Below are positions 12,483-23,692 of a stretch of DNA of 64,000 nt, piece by piece. The notes below the pieces were generated by a model that saw only the letters and a list, made by a program, of their open reading frames with translations, was not told the origin of the DNA and ran no database searches. This DNA is from Diorhabda sublineata (Eukaryota; Arthropoda; Insecta; Coleoptera; Chrysomelidae), in assembly GCF_026230105.1 (NCBI RefSeq), contig NC_079482.1, positions 14,632,001-14,696,000 on the forward strand, given 5' to 3'. A program made the translations under genes and the position numbers. Positions within the stretch are counted from its first letter, which is position 1; each line of letters opens with the position of its first letter.

Positions 12483-13085
12483 ATACTTCTGTCAGTAACT
12501 TTTCGAATTTGTTTATTAACATAATATTAATTGACTATATTATATGGACAAAGAATTGTAATCTTAAGTTTGTAATGCAAAGACAGATCTATTAGTCTAA
12601 GAGACCAGTGACCTGTAACTTGTAGATATATTTAGAAGTATAGATGTTTAGACACTGAATCTCTCAGACCTGCCACTAATAAGTGTGGTCCTGCTAAGCC
12701 TACCAAATTAGACTTTTGAATTACTCATGATGCATCAGGTATGGAAAATAATCTAACTTTTATGAAAAGTATTTCATAAAGTTTTACTGTTCAAAAGCTT
12801 GAAAATTTATGATTTCGGTGCTTATAATGTTACAGTAAACAATTGCTCATTAGCACAATCATAGAAATAAATAGATTTCATTAACCTTGATTCTACATGA
12901 AATAAGGCCGGTTCGACAGAAAAATGACTTTTGAGAGTTTATTTTGTCCTTATTACTTCGTACGGATTGCATCAGTACTTATAACGGAATATATTTAGTA
13001 CTATAAGCAAGTTGGTTATTTCTTATGTAGTGTGAGACATTATTCCTCACTGTTTTCATTGATAATCATTTTGTATGTGTTTTTA
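12483..13085. other. AT-rich intergenic, nothing recognised
   Basis: No gene seen between the polyadenylation region of TIL copy 3 and the non-LTR fragment. Confidence 0.5.
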
Positions 13086-13089
13086 GGAA

Positions 13090-13745
13090 CTAATATAACT
13101 GTTTGTTTAAGTAGCGTTCACCGTAATCACTTATTTCTACTTTGACATAATTTACTTGAAGATATTTCTTGATTTTATTGTTCGGTATAAACCACGGTAC
13201 GTGCGCGCTTGTGCGTAAAATTTTAGACTGAAGCCTCTGCATAAGCTTGAACTGAGATTTGGTTGCTGTCCACCACAACTTGATCCCATTGGTTCATATT
13301 GGCGTGAAGACGACTTTGAAAGGAAAATTTGGATTTACGTCCTAGTAACCAATAGTGTTTGTAATTCATTTCTTAACTGTTTCTTATGAGTAAGGAGATG
13401 TGTTTTCAGGGTAGCCCTTCGTCTAAATTGATACCCAGGTACTTTACGCTGTCTGTTTGTGGTAGGGTTTGTCCGTTTATCGTTACTGTAGGTGTAACTC
13501 CTCTACATTTTGTTAAAATAGTTTGGAGTTATTTTGCTTCATTAATTTTGACTCCACAGATTCTTGTCCAGTCGTTTATTTTGATAAGATATTATTGTAG
13601 ATAAGCTGCTGCTACGGTAGGGTATGTACGGTTTGCCAATATTGCTTTGTCATCGACAAATGATGCGGTAGTTATATTTTCACTTGTCAGCAGATGAGCA
13701 GAAAAAAATAAGTATAGAATAGGTCCAAGCACGCTACGATGGATA
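13090..13745 (-). pseudogene. jockey-like non-LTR retrotransposon RT fragment
   Basis: Minus-strand reading from 13745 gives SVLGPILYLFF, then TTASFVDDKAILAN (the RT catalytic box, normally FADD, here FVDD), then DWTRICGVKINEAK, then PTVTINGQTLPQTDSVKYLGINLDEGLP. After a frame change come MWWTATKSQFKLMQRLQSKI and LRTSAHVPWFIPN. This is the palm-to-thumb part and C-terminal tail of jockey-type RTs (family: LWGTAxxSNxxxLxRxQSKxLRxIxxAPWYVxN). The 5' part of the element is absent. Stops and frameshifts show it is dead. Confidence 0.8.
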
Positions 13746-13794
13746 TCTCAAGAACCTAATACCTAGGGAATACCTAACTCATGTAGGAGCCCCC

Positions 13795-14030
13795 AGACTT
13801 GAACAACTGGGCTTAGCTTCGGCCAACTCTGGAAAACCCGGCTTTGGCAAACCAATAATGTCATAAACCTGGTTGAATTCTGGGTTGCTCGACCTCGGCC
13901 ATCCTACAGTCAGCCAGGCTTGGCAGAATTCTGAGTAACCACCCTATAGTCACACAAACTGGGCTGAGCTCTGGGTAACCCGACCTTGGCTATCTTATAG
14001 TCAGCCAAGCTTGTTAGAACTCTCAATAAC
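13795..14030. repeat. GC-richer minisatellite with units of about 40-52 bp
   Basis: At least four degenerate units share an order: a GTCA-type start, then a GCTTGG- or CTGG-type box, GAATTCTGRGT or GAGCTCTGGGT, ACC or CCTCGGC, and CTATAG or CTACAG. The units start near 13859, 13908, 13949 and 14000. The composition is clearly more GC-rich than its surroundings. Confidence 0.6.
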
Positions 14031-15391
14031 TATATAAAGTTTTGTTCTAATATCTTATCTATAATAGATATCTGAACATTAGAAGAAATAAATAATTTTA
14101 TATGAATGAAATTCTTGTATGCATAAAAAACCCAAAAAATAGAATAATAAAAAATAGTATCATTTATTTATTTAAGTATTTAACTGGTATTTTTATGTAC
14201 AAAAATTAGTGGAGCGCATTAATAGAAATTTCTGGTCCATGGTTGCAGACCAGTCTTGGGTTTATCTACGCAGGTAGGCCTGGTCTAGGCTTGCAAACGA
14301 AGCGAGGGACATTGTTATTGTCCCAGAGTTCCATCTAGTTTGAGTCAATAATGGCTTCCAAGCTAGTGCCAGGGGTATACATACTTGGCCCAAGTCTGGG
14401 CCCATCGTAAAATCCTATAAGGAAGTACATGAAATATATTTCAAAGTTGATATAATTGATTATCCATTTAGAACTCGAAAATAAAGGTCACTCATTTAAT
14501 TTTAGTAAACAAATCTATATTATTTCATCATCAGTGCTATTGAAACTACCCTATTTTATGGCATTCCATTAAAAAATATTGGTTGAACTAATAACTTATT
14601 TTAACCCACGAACTACATTTTTTAACGACCGATTGTTCAATTGAATTAACGATTACTTTTTACTTTTTTCCATAAAAAACTAAACGATTACAATTCTTTT
14701 CATTACAAGTTTCTATATGGTGGTTATACAAGGTGGTCCAGTATTATATACAGTACATATATAGATTGTGAGACACAAAGATAACTAATTAATTTAACCA
14801 GTTACTATACTTCATATGATTGAATTGTGGTTTTGGAGGGTGTATGAATTTAGTTTCATTTTTCCTATTCCTATAGTTTGGAGTGATAAGGTTGAATTAT
14901 GTTTTTCTAATCTTTTCTAGGCAAATAGAAAGCAGTTGTAATACACTCTAAACGGTGTAGATTTGCATAACAATGAGCATACAATAAAAACTAATTGATA
15001 ATTGATAATAGTTTAAATACTATTATCCCCCCCTATACGGCGGGGGGCTCAAATATAAATCGGAATTTTGAGTATAGTGATAATGACTGCAATGGATGTT
15101 AGATTGGTCTATCACGAAGCGTAGAGAACTGCCGGGATCAAGCAACTCCGCTTTTTAGTGTACTCATAGCTATGATCGAGAAGGATGTGCGCAGTATCTG
15201 TTGCGCAACCCATCCTTATTCGTTTTTTTGGTCGAAGACAATTCATCGAAAATTTTGGAGATGAGTGCGTCTTCAAGACTCAAGTGTAGGAATTTTGTTC
15301 CGCTTTTAGGCAAATTTCTTACATGCGGAGCGCCCCAGAACGTTAACAGAAGTGTTACCGATGAGAACGGCAGCGCTGTAGAAAAAGTCAT

Positions 15392-16848
15392 TTTGAAGAC
15401 CGAACTAGTACTATACGTAATCTAAGAGCCAGCTTAAAGATGAAACACATATATTACGGTAACTGAAATTTCGTCCAGTGAAACTAATATACACACTTTC
15501 TCGGGTTAAGCCCACACCAGAAAAGATCTAAGAGTAGACACAGTATAGAATATCAATGATTTTAATGTTTCTCACAAAATTTTGGTAAAAATGAGAATGA
15601 TGTAAATTTTGCCATGATTAGGAATTTATTCTAATATACTCGTCGTAGATTTGTTTCCAACTCATAATTATTTTGACCGAATATGGCACTAATTACAATC
15701 AAAGAGCTACAGAGCTTAGGTCAATTTTTACGCAAAAACAAATCTCATTTGGTGAATTATATTTTCAAGGAAAAATTGGATTAGCCATTCATACCTCCTT
15801 TCAGTCCACATTTTGGCGGCTCATGGGAAACAACATGCAAAATATATATTCAAAGAGTGAGCACTCCTTCCTTCAAAATAGAACAGTACTAAATTCCAGG
15901 CCACTTTTTCCTTTAAATAATCACCCATCAGACTTTAAAACTCTCACTCCGGCTCATTTCCTAATTAAAAGTCTAACGTTGTTACCAGAATTACATTTTG
16001 ATAACAGACTCAAAAATAGACTTGATATTCATAAAAGAGTTTATAAATGAATTGCAGCAACGCAAAAGGTGGAAAACCCATGGAGGAAGGAGAATGGTGA
16101 AGGTTTATCAAGATTCCGATGGGATAGCTGTTATGTGTTGCCACCTTTAGAACCTACATTGGGGAGATTAGCCCTTTACATATTAACAAATATGAAAACA
16201 GCGTGCTTTCTGATAATCAGCCTTTCAGGTTCGGGAACATATTGAGGATACTCTCTTGTTACGAATCTGATTAGCCTGTGTGGCGGCGCTTTAATCAACT
16301 CATCAAATATATCAAAATAATCAACTCAAAACTATCAGGGAAATAATTATGCACTACCATGATGATTTTTTCTACTATCTGTTTATCTATTTATCTATTA
16401 TTTATAGAACTTTCCAAAAATAAAGTAGATATACAATTAAATAATTAGATAAAAGAAGTATATAACAAAATTAATAATCATGTTTCAATGATTCTCATCA
16501 CAAAGTAGTCATTTATTTTGAACGAACAACGCTTATATCTTAAATAACGAATATTATTTGAAATAAAGGAAACGAGGTTGTTCATAGTTGGTCAAGCAAC
16601 TATGAATAACCCTAACTAACAAATAGTTATTGCGAACTACTTTTGTTAACAACTTTTCTACCCTGTAACAGTTATCTGCATTATTCTCTGTTGCTTTCCA
16701 ATGTACTATTGATTCTGGTTTATAAACCGAATCAATTCATAGGCAGTCCTCATTCAGAGGTATAGCATATTATATCTTGATTCTGATCACAATTGAGAAA
16801 TCTTAAAAAACATTGGAAAAATATCAAACTAACCAAAAGTTTCAAAAT
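15392..16848 (+). mobile_element. insertion with BEL/Pao retroelement integrase fragment
   Basis: Present in the left arm of the inverted repeat and absent at the matching point of the right arm. From 15673 to 16050 it encodes a 125-residue open piece of a BEL/Pao integrase: TEYGTN at the start, FQSTFWRLMGNN in the middle, and LNSRPLFPLNNHPSDFKTLT then PAHFLI near the end (family form: LNSRPLxPLSxDPxDxxxLTPGHFLIG). Just after it, ELQQRKRW-type and LPPLEPTLGRLALY-type motifs continue the BEL C-terminal region to about 16228. A second copy is at 23693-24395 on the other strand, outside the right arm. No protease or RT is present, so it cannot be autonomous. Confidence 0.75.
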
Positions 16849-17545
16849 TTGGATTGAATTGCACAGTCTCTTATTGTGGTATGCTCCATTTGCTCCGGTA
16901 GCGTCGGTGAAGGAAATAAGTCATTTCAGAGGTCAGTATGGTGTTGACGAGTACGCTGAAACCTGTTGAACAGATTGGTAACCTGAGTATTTGCTGTTAG
17001 TGTTACTTACGAAGCTTTTCAGGTACGGTGTCTTCGGAGTCTGCATTCAAATATTAAGGCAGCTACCGGTATTTCCCTTCTACTAATCCGCTGGACCTGT
17101 GTGGATTCTGGTCAAGACTTAGCAAAATATTTTTACTTACAACGATATTTCCTGGTTGCCTTGTTACAATAAAAGCATTTTGCATCAAATTCAAATTCAA
17201 GAAAGAAACCAGCATGAGACAAGCAGTGAGAGATTTAGTGCCACTGTATTTTCAATAAAATTATTACGAAATGACATTTAATAATAAGTAAAAATGAAAA
17301 TGTGTACACTTGCTAAATAAATAGAAAAAAAGGCAAAAAAACTATTGAGAAGTATATGAAAGTGGAAAATAGTAAGTTGTTCTATTAGAATTATCTGATA
17401 GAGTTGAGAATAGTTATGGTTGAGGATGTTTATTAAGCACAAATCAATAGAAGTCATTTCAAAGTTATAGAAACTTGTGATTGATGATAAATTATTATTA
17501 GTAGAATTTAACTTCAAACATTATAAGTATACCAGTAGATGAGGT

Positions 17546-17576
17546 CTAACCTAACCTAACCTAACCTAACCTAACC
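17546..17576. repeat. interstitial telomere-like (CCTAA)n / (TTAGG)n tract
   Basis: Six perfect CTAAC units plus one base. This is the insect telomere repeat TTAGG on the minus strand. The right arm of the inverted repeat has only GGCC at the matching site (about 21783), between the same flanks (GAGGT and AAATGATAG). Confidence 0.9.
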
Positions 17577-17847
17577 AAATGATAGATCTAAACAACAACA
17601 GTTTTAGAAAATATATGGCTCATTCAAAATTCGAGTAGAAATTATTGGAATATAAGAGCATGGAATTCTTTGAATTCATATACGAAAATTAACAACTTTA
17701 TCAACCATATAACAGAAAAACTCTATTTGAAGAAGAATTGAAAATTATTAATATCATTATTTCGAGTAATCATTTTTTTTATTTAGAAGCAAATAATTAC
17801 AATTTGATATTATTATCAATAAATGAATTCAATCTTAATTTGAAGCT

Positions 17848-17898
17848 CACGTGATATTACGAGAATTTAATATAAACCATCGCTTCGTGCAACAGTTT
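17848..17898 (+). promoter_or_regulatory. core promoter of TIL copy 4
   Basis: CACGTG at 17848-17853 inside TCACGTGA, TATAAA at 17871-17876, CAGTTT initiator at 17893-17898. The start codon is at 17940, so the predicted 5' UTR is about 45 nt. Confidence 0.68.
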
Positions 17899-17939
17899 AG
17901 TATTTAATGTAACAGTGAGATTCTATATTGAATAATATC

Positions 17940-18930
17940 ATGAAGCTGGTATTATTATTTGTCTTCATTTTATTTATAGAAATTATCAGTGGTAAGCTTT
18001 ATTATTCATTGATAATGGTTTGTAATTATGTTAGTCTATTAAAATATTTGTTTGTGTGATTTTGTTCATAATTTTAACAAGCTTGAATTTTAATTTGACT
18101 ATTTCTTATTACTATGAATACCATTAAAAGAATTCCAAACTTGCATTATCTTCGCAAATTATTCGTGATTGCTCCTGCATTGATTCATAAATTAGATATG
18201 TTTTTTTATAAATTCATTTTCAAACGGTTGGAGGCTAGATATACTGCTATAAGTAGTGTATTCTAACTCATTTCGAATATTTCAAAAACATGTGAAATTC
18301 TCAGAAGAAGTTCATGAAGTTGATTCTTCGTAGTTAAGGGCACAAGAAAATATCAATTAATTAAAACAAATATCAAATTAATAATGGAAAATAATAGTAG
18401 GAATCTGGATGTAGGATTTTAAATTATCAGTAAAAAAATTTCAAATTACTCTATTCACGTGTGAAATGCAGTTATTTGACCAAAACACCTTATTGGTCAG
18501 TTTGAAACTGGATTATGCTGTGAGAAAATAAGTTTATATGATAATTTTGCTTTCCATCGACTCATTCTGATCTTATGATTACCTCCAAAGCTGATTGGAA
18601 CAGAACATAGTTACAAATGATAACAACATACTCAACATACTACTTACTATTGATCCTTATATGGATTGCTACAGATTGCTAGAAAATTATTTTGAATTCA
18701 TATTTTTATTTACAGCTGGGACTATTGATTGCCCACCAAATTCAAATTGGAAGGATATAGGAGGATCCAACTGCTACTCTCCTGTCCCTACATGTCAAAA
18801 TCCAAACCCAGAATATGTATATAATCCGAATGGATGTTTGGAGAATTTGATAAGAGCCTGTTGGTGTGATGAAGGATACTTAATGAATGATAACAAATGC
18901 GTACTCAAAGAAAACTGTCCTCAGAAATAA
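17940..18930 (+). CDS. TIL-domain serine protease inhibitor, copy 4
   Basis: Two exons: 17940-17991 and 18716-18930, giving 88 residues. Exon 1 encodes the signal peptide MKLVLLFVFILFIEIIS. The donor is GTAAGC at 17992, the acceptor TTTACAG, and the intron 724 bp in phase 1. The mature domain starts AGTIDCPPNSNWKDIGGSNC and ends CVLKENCPQK. It has 8 cysteines and lacks the C2-C6 pair. The loop reads PNPEYVYNPNGC then L-E-N, so the expected P1 is Glu, which is unusual and unlike copies 1-3. An AATAAA lies at 18980-18985. The gene lies in the left arm of the long inverted repeat. An open frame extends upstream from exon 2 into the intron (from 18595), but the conserved exon 1 with promoter is the better start. 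Confidence 0.88.
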
Positions 18931-19230
18931 ATTACGATGCTAATTCATTGTTTTTTGTATAAGTGTATTCATTGACTTCAATAAATAATATAGTTTCTAA
19001 TACCTGTACCTATTTTGAAAATTTTTGAAATCACTTCAAGTGTTTCAATGTATGCACAAAAATGAGACAACTGATACATGAGTAGTTTGTTATCCTGAAT
19101 AAGGCGTTCTTTTGAATTACACTGAAGGTATGAACCTGAAATACATGTCGATATTGTATCAACTTTTAGTGGACTCAAAATACTCATATATTTGCACATT
19201 TCAGGAGAAGGTATTGTAATGTTTTTTTTT

Positions 19231-19372
19231 TACTTATTTAAACTATTTTGATAATAGTATTTAAATGATAATAATTCACATTTTCGTTTCGTGACTTTAC
19301 TTAAACCTTTATGTTAGGAAAGTAAGTTTTCACGTAATTCTAATAAAAAAGATTTGGCAATTGTTATTGTTA

Positions 19373-19437
<65 letters not shown>

Positions 19438-20124
19438 TGGACCTATATTTAAACAAATATCGTCTCCGTGACGACATGTGTTTCAGCCAACTACGATAAT
19501 CATTACGAAACCTGATTATATATTATAAATATAATATAGATGAATAATATTCTTTCACTATGTCAATAATATTTATTCTAGTCAAACTTCGATAATGCTG
19601 AATTGTCTCGATCATGATCAAATATATACAACCATTGCGATCAGTCTTGTAATAATTACCACATTTTAGTGGTATGGGAGACAAACAGCTAATACAATGT
19701 TAAATTCCTGTTTTAGAATTTTTATTGTGACTACTTTGGCCGTCTATAGAAGAGTACTGTTACTAACTCGTCCATGACGGGGACTGTGAAGTCGATCCTG
19801 TTTGGTTATGATGGAAGTAAAATTTTCTGAATTTGCGGGTTACTAAAATCTCAGCAAGCGTTTTATTATGTTTTTTCTACAAGTTTTTCTATATATCATA
19901 TTATTTCGGAATCATTTGTTCGTTTGTTTACTATTTAGAGAATTATGCGAGAGCTTTTTTTGGGTATAAATATGTGCTTGTTAATTAGCGAAGAGTCAGT
20001 ATTTAATCTAAATGAATTATATAAGTAGTGAACAGTTAATTATTATAAATAGAGGGTAACTATTGTGAATAGTAAGTTTGGTGTAAGTATGTAACCTCAG
20101 CGTTAGAAATAGTTTAAATCAGTT
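19231..20124. other. spacer between inverted-repeat arms, with (TA)n tract
   Basis: About 0.9 kb of unique AT-rich DNA that would form the loop if the arms paired. It contains a (TA)n microsatellite at about 19375-19437, interrupted by one CA. No gene seen. Confidence 0.75.
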
Positions 20125-20420
20125 AAAAAACATTACAATACCTTCTCCTGAAATGTGCAAATATATGAGTATTTTGAGTCCACTAAAAGATGATACAATA
20201 TCGACATGTATTTCAGGTTCTTATCTTCAGTGTAGTTCAAAAGAACGCCTTATTAAGGATAACAAACTACTCATGTATCAGTTATGTCTCATTTTTGTGC
20301 ATAGATTGAAGTACTAGAAGTGATTTCAAAAATTTTCAAAATAGGGAGAGGTATTAGGAAGTATATTATTTATTGAATGAATACATTTATAGAACAAAAA
20401 AAATTAATTAGCATCGTAAT

Positions 20421-21411
20421 TTATTTCTGAGGACAGTTTTCTTTGAGTACGCATTTGTTATCATCCATTAAGTATCCTTCATCACACCAACAGGCTCTTA
20501 TCAAATTATCAAAACATCCATTCGGATTAAATACATACTCTGGGTTTGGATTTTGACATGTAGGGACAGGAGAGTAGCAGTTGGATCCTCCTATATCCTT
20601 CCAATTTGAATTTGGTGGGCAATCACTAGTCCCAGCTGTAAATGAAAATATGAATTCAAAATTATTTTCTAGCAATCTGTAGCAATCCAAAAAAGGATCA
20701 ATAGTGAGTAGTATGTTGAGTATGTTGTTATCATTTGTACCTATGTTCTGTTCTAATCAACATTGGAGGTAATCATAATATCAGAATGAACCGATGGAAA
20801 GCAAAATTATCATATAAACTTATTTTCTCACAGCATAATCCAGTTTCAAACTGACCAATAAGGTGTTTTGGTCAAATAACTGCATTTCACACGTGAATAG
20901 AGTAATTTGAAATTTTTTTACTGATAATTTAAAATCCTACATCCAGATTCCTACTATTATTTTCCATTATTAATTTGATATTTGTTTTAATTAATTGATA
21001 TTTTCTTGTGCCCTTAACTACGAAGAATCAACTTCATGAACTTCTTCTGAGAATTTCACATGTTCTCGAAATATTCGAAATGAGTTAGAATACACTACTT
21101 ATAGCAGTATATCTAGCCTCCAACCGTTTGAAAATGAAGTTATAAAAAAACATATCTAATTTATGAATCAATGCAGGAGCAATCACGAATAATTTGCGAA
21201 GATAATGCAAGTTTGGAATTCTTTTAATGGTATTCATAGTAATCAGAAATAGTCAAATTAAAATTCAAGCTTGTTAAAATTATGAACAAAATCACACAAA
21301 CAAATATTTTAATAGACTAACATAATTACAAACAATTATCAATGAATAATAAAGCTTACCACTGATAATTTCTATAAATAAAATGAAGACAAATAATAAT
21401 ACCAGCTTCAT
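20421..21411 (-). CDS. TIL-domain serine protease inhibitor, copy 5
   Basis: Two exons: 21411-21360 and 20635-20421, giving 88 residues. The signal peptide is identical to that of copy 4 (MKLVLLFVFILFIEIIS). The donor is GTAAGC at 21359, the acceptor TTTACAG ends at 20636, and the intron is 724 bp. The mature domain starts AGTSDCPPNSNWKDIGGSNC and ends CVLKENCPQK with 8 cysteines. It differs from copy 4 at five residues, all from nonsynonymous changes: I to S near the N-terminus, Y to F, L to F and E to D in the loop, and N to D in GYLMDDNK. The one other exon-2 difference is silent. The expected P1 is Asp (F-D-N after C5). An AATAAA on the minus strand is at 20374-20369. It is the mirror copy in the right arm. 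Confidence 0.88.
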
Positions 21412-21452
21412 GATATTATTCAATATAGAATCTCACTGTCACATTAAATACT

Positions 21453-21510
21453 AAACTGTTGCCAAATACACGAAGCGATGGTTTATATTAAATTCTCGTG
21501 ATATCACGTG
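21453..21510 (-). promoter_or_regulatory. core promoter of TIL copy 5
   Basis: Minus strand: CACGTG at 21510-21505 (inside TCACGTGA), TATAAA at 21487-21482, CAGTTT initiator at 21458-21453. Mirror image of the copy 4 promoter. Confidence 0.68.
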
Positions 21511-23692
21511 AGCTTCAAATTAAGATTGAATTCATTTATTGATAATAATATCAAATTGTAATTATTTGCTTCTAAATAAAAAAAATGATTACTCGAAATA
21601 ATGATATTAATAATTTTCAATTCTTCTTCAAATAGAGTTTTTCTGTTATATGGTTGATAAAGTTGTTAATTTTCGTATATGAATTCAAAGAATTCCATGC
21701 TCTTATATTCCAATAATTTCTACTCGCATTTTGAATCAGCCATATATTTTCTAAAACTGTTGTTGTTTAGATCTATCATTTGGCCGACCTCATCTACTGG
21801 TATACTTATAATGTTTGAAGTTAAATTCTACTAATAATAATTTATGATCAATCACAAGTTTCTGTAACTTTGGAATGACTTCTATTGATTTGTGCTTTAT
21901 AAACTTCCTCAACCATAACTATTCTCACCTCTATCAGATAATTCTACTAGAACAACTTACTATTTTCCACTTTCATATACTTCTCAATAGTTTTTTTGTC
22001 TTTTTTCTATTTATTTAGCAAGTGTACACATTTTCATTTTTACTTGTTATTTAATGTCATTTCGTAATAATTTTATTGAAAATACAGTGGCACTAAATCT
22101 CTCACTGCTTGTCTCATGCTCGTTTCTTTCTTGAATTTGAATTTGATGCAAAATGTTTTTATTGTAACAAGTCAACCAGGAAATATCGTTGTAAGTAGAA
22201 ATATTTAGCTAAGTCTTGACCGGAATCCACACAGGTCCAGCGGATTAGTAGAAGGGAAATACCGGTAGCTGCCTTAATATTTGAAAGAGTTAGCAGACTG
22301 CGAAGACACCGTACCTGAAAAGCTTCGTAAGTAACACTAACAGCAAATACTCAGATTATCAATCAGTTCAACTGGTTTCAGCGTACTCGTCAACACCATA
22401 CTGACCTCTGAAATGACTTATTTCCTTCACTGACGCTGCCAGAGCAAATGGAGCATACCACAATAAGAAACTGTGCCCAAGGCAATTCAATCCAAATGAC
22501 TTTTTCTACAGCGCTGCCGTTCTCATCGGTAACACTTCTGTTAACGTTCTGGGGCGCTCCGCATGTAAGAAATTTGCCCAAAAGCGGAACAAAATTCCTA
22601 CACTTGAGTCTTGAAGACGCACTCATCTCCAAAATTTTCGATGAATTGTCTTCGACCAAAAAGACGAATAAGGATGGGTTGCGCAACAGAAACTGCGCAC
22701 ATCCTTCTCGATCATAGCTATGAGTACACTAAAAAGCGGAGTTGCTTGATCTCGGCAGTTCTCTACGCTTCGTGATAGACCAATCTAACATCCATTGCAG
22801 TCACTATCACTATACTCAAAATTCCTATTTATATTTGAGCCCCCCGCCGTATAGGGGGGGGGGATAATAGTATTTAAACTATTATCAATTATCAATTCGT
22901 TTTTATTGTATGCTCATTGTTATGCAAATCTACACCGTTTAGAGTGTATTACAATTGCTTTCTATTTGCCTAGAAAAGATTAGAAAAACATAATTCAACC
23001 TTATCACTCCAAACTATAGGAATGGGAAAAATGAGACTAAATTGATACACCCTCCAAAACCACAATTCAATCATATGAAGTATAGTAACTGGTTAAATTA
23101 ATTAGTTATCTTTGTGTCTCACAATCTATATATGTACTGTATATAATACTGGACCACCTTGTATAACCACTATATAGAAACTTGTAATGAAAAAAAATTG
23201 TAATCGTTTAGTTTTTTATGGAAAAAAGTAAAAAGTAATCGTTAATTCAATTGAACAATCGGTCGTTAAAAAATGTAGTTCATGGGTTAAAATAAGTTAT
23301 TAGTTCAACCAATATTTTTTAATGGAATGCCATAAAATAGGGTAGTTTCAATAGCACTGATGATGAAATATAGATTTGTTTACTAAAATTAAATGAGTGA
23401 CCTTTATTTTCGAGTTCTACATGGATAATAAATCATATCAACTTTGAAATATATTTCATGTACTTCCTTATAGGATTTTACGATGGGCCCAGACTTGGGC
23501 CAAGTATGTATACCTCTGGCACTAGCTTGGAAGCCATTATTGACTCAAACTAGATGGAACTCTGGGACAATAACAATGTCCCTCGCTTCGTTTGCAAGCC
23601 TAGACCAGGCCTACCTGCGTAGATAAACCCAAGACTGGTCTGCAACCATGGACCAGAAATTTCTATTAATGCGCTCCACTAATTTTTGTTGG

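Larger units (their letters stand above)
14204..19230 (+). repeat. long inverted repeat, left arm (carries TIL copy 4)
   Basis: The sequence is repeated in reverse complement at 20125-23692. Outer edge at about 14204 (AAAAATTAGTGGAGCGC) pairs with 23692; inner edge at about 19225 (CAGGAGAAGGTATTGTAATG) pairs with about 20130. After removing a 1.46-kb insertion at 15392-16848, the left arm is about 3.56 kb, equal to the right arm. The arms are near-identical in the stretches compared and carry TIL copies 4 and 5 with their promoters. The arm also includes a G/C run near 15027-15046 (CCCCCCC, then GGCGGGGGG). Confidence 0.88.
20125..23692 (-). repeat. long inverted repeat, right arm (carries TIL copy 5)
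   Basis: Reverse complement of the left arm without its 1.46-kb BEL insertion and without the telomere-like tract. The outer end at about 23692 abuts a BEL/Pao integrase fragment. The G/C run recurs near 22841-22863. Confidence 0.88.

Noticed and set aside
13386..13604. 72-codon plus-strand open frame
   Set aside because: Antisense to the jockey-like RT reading on the minus strand, which has recognisable motifs.
15170..15425. Overlapping open frames on both strands (mirrored at 22390-22717)
   Set aside because: Present in both arms, but neither strand shows a known motif, and openness on both strands reflects composition. It may be regulatory or LTR-like DNA rather than a gene.
18595..18715. 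Upstream extension of TIL copy 4 exon 2 as a single-exon gene
   Set aside because: The conserved exon 1 with signal peptide, donor, acceptor and promoter in all copies makes this stretch intron. The extension has no signal peptide.
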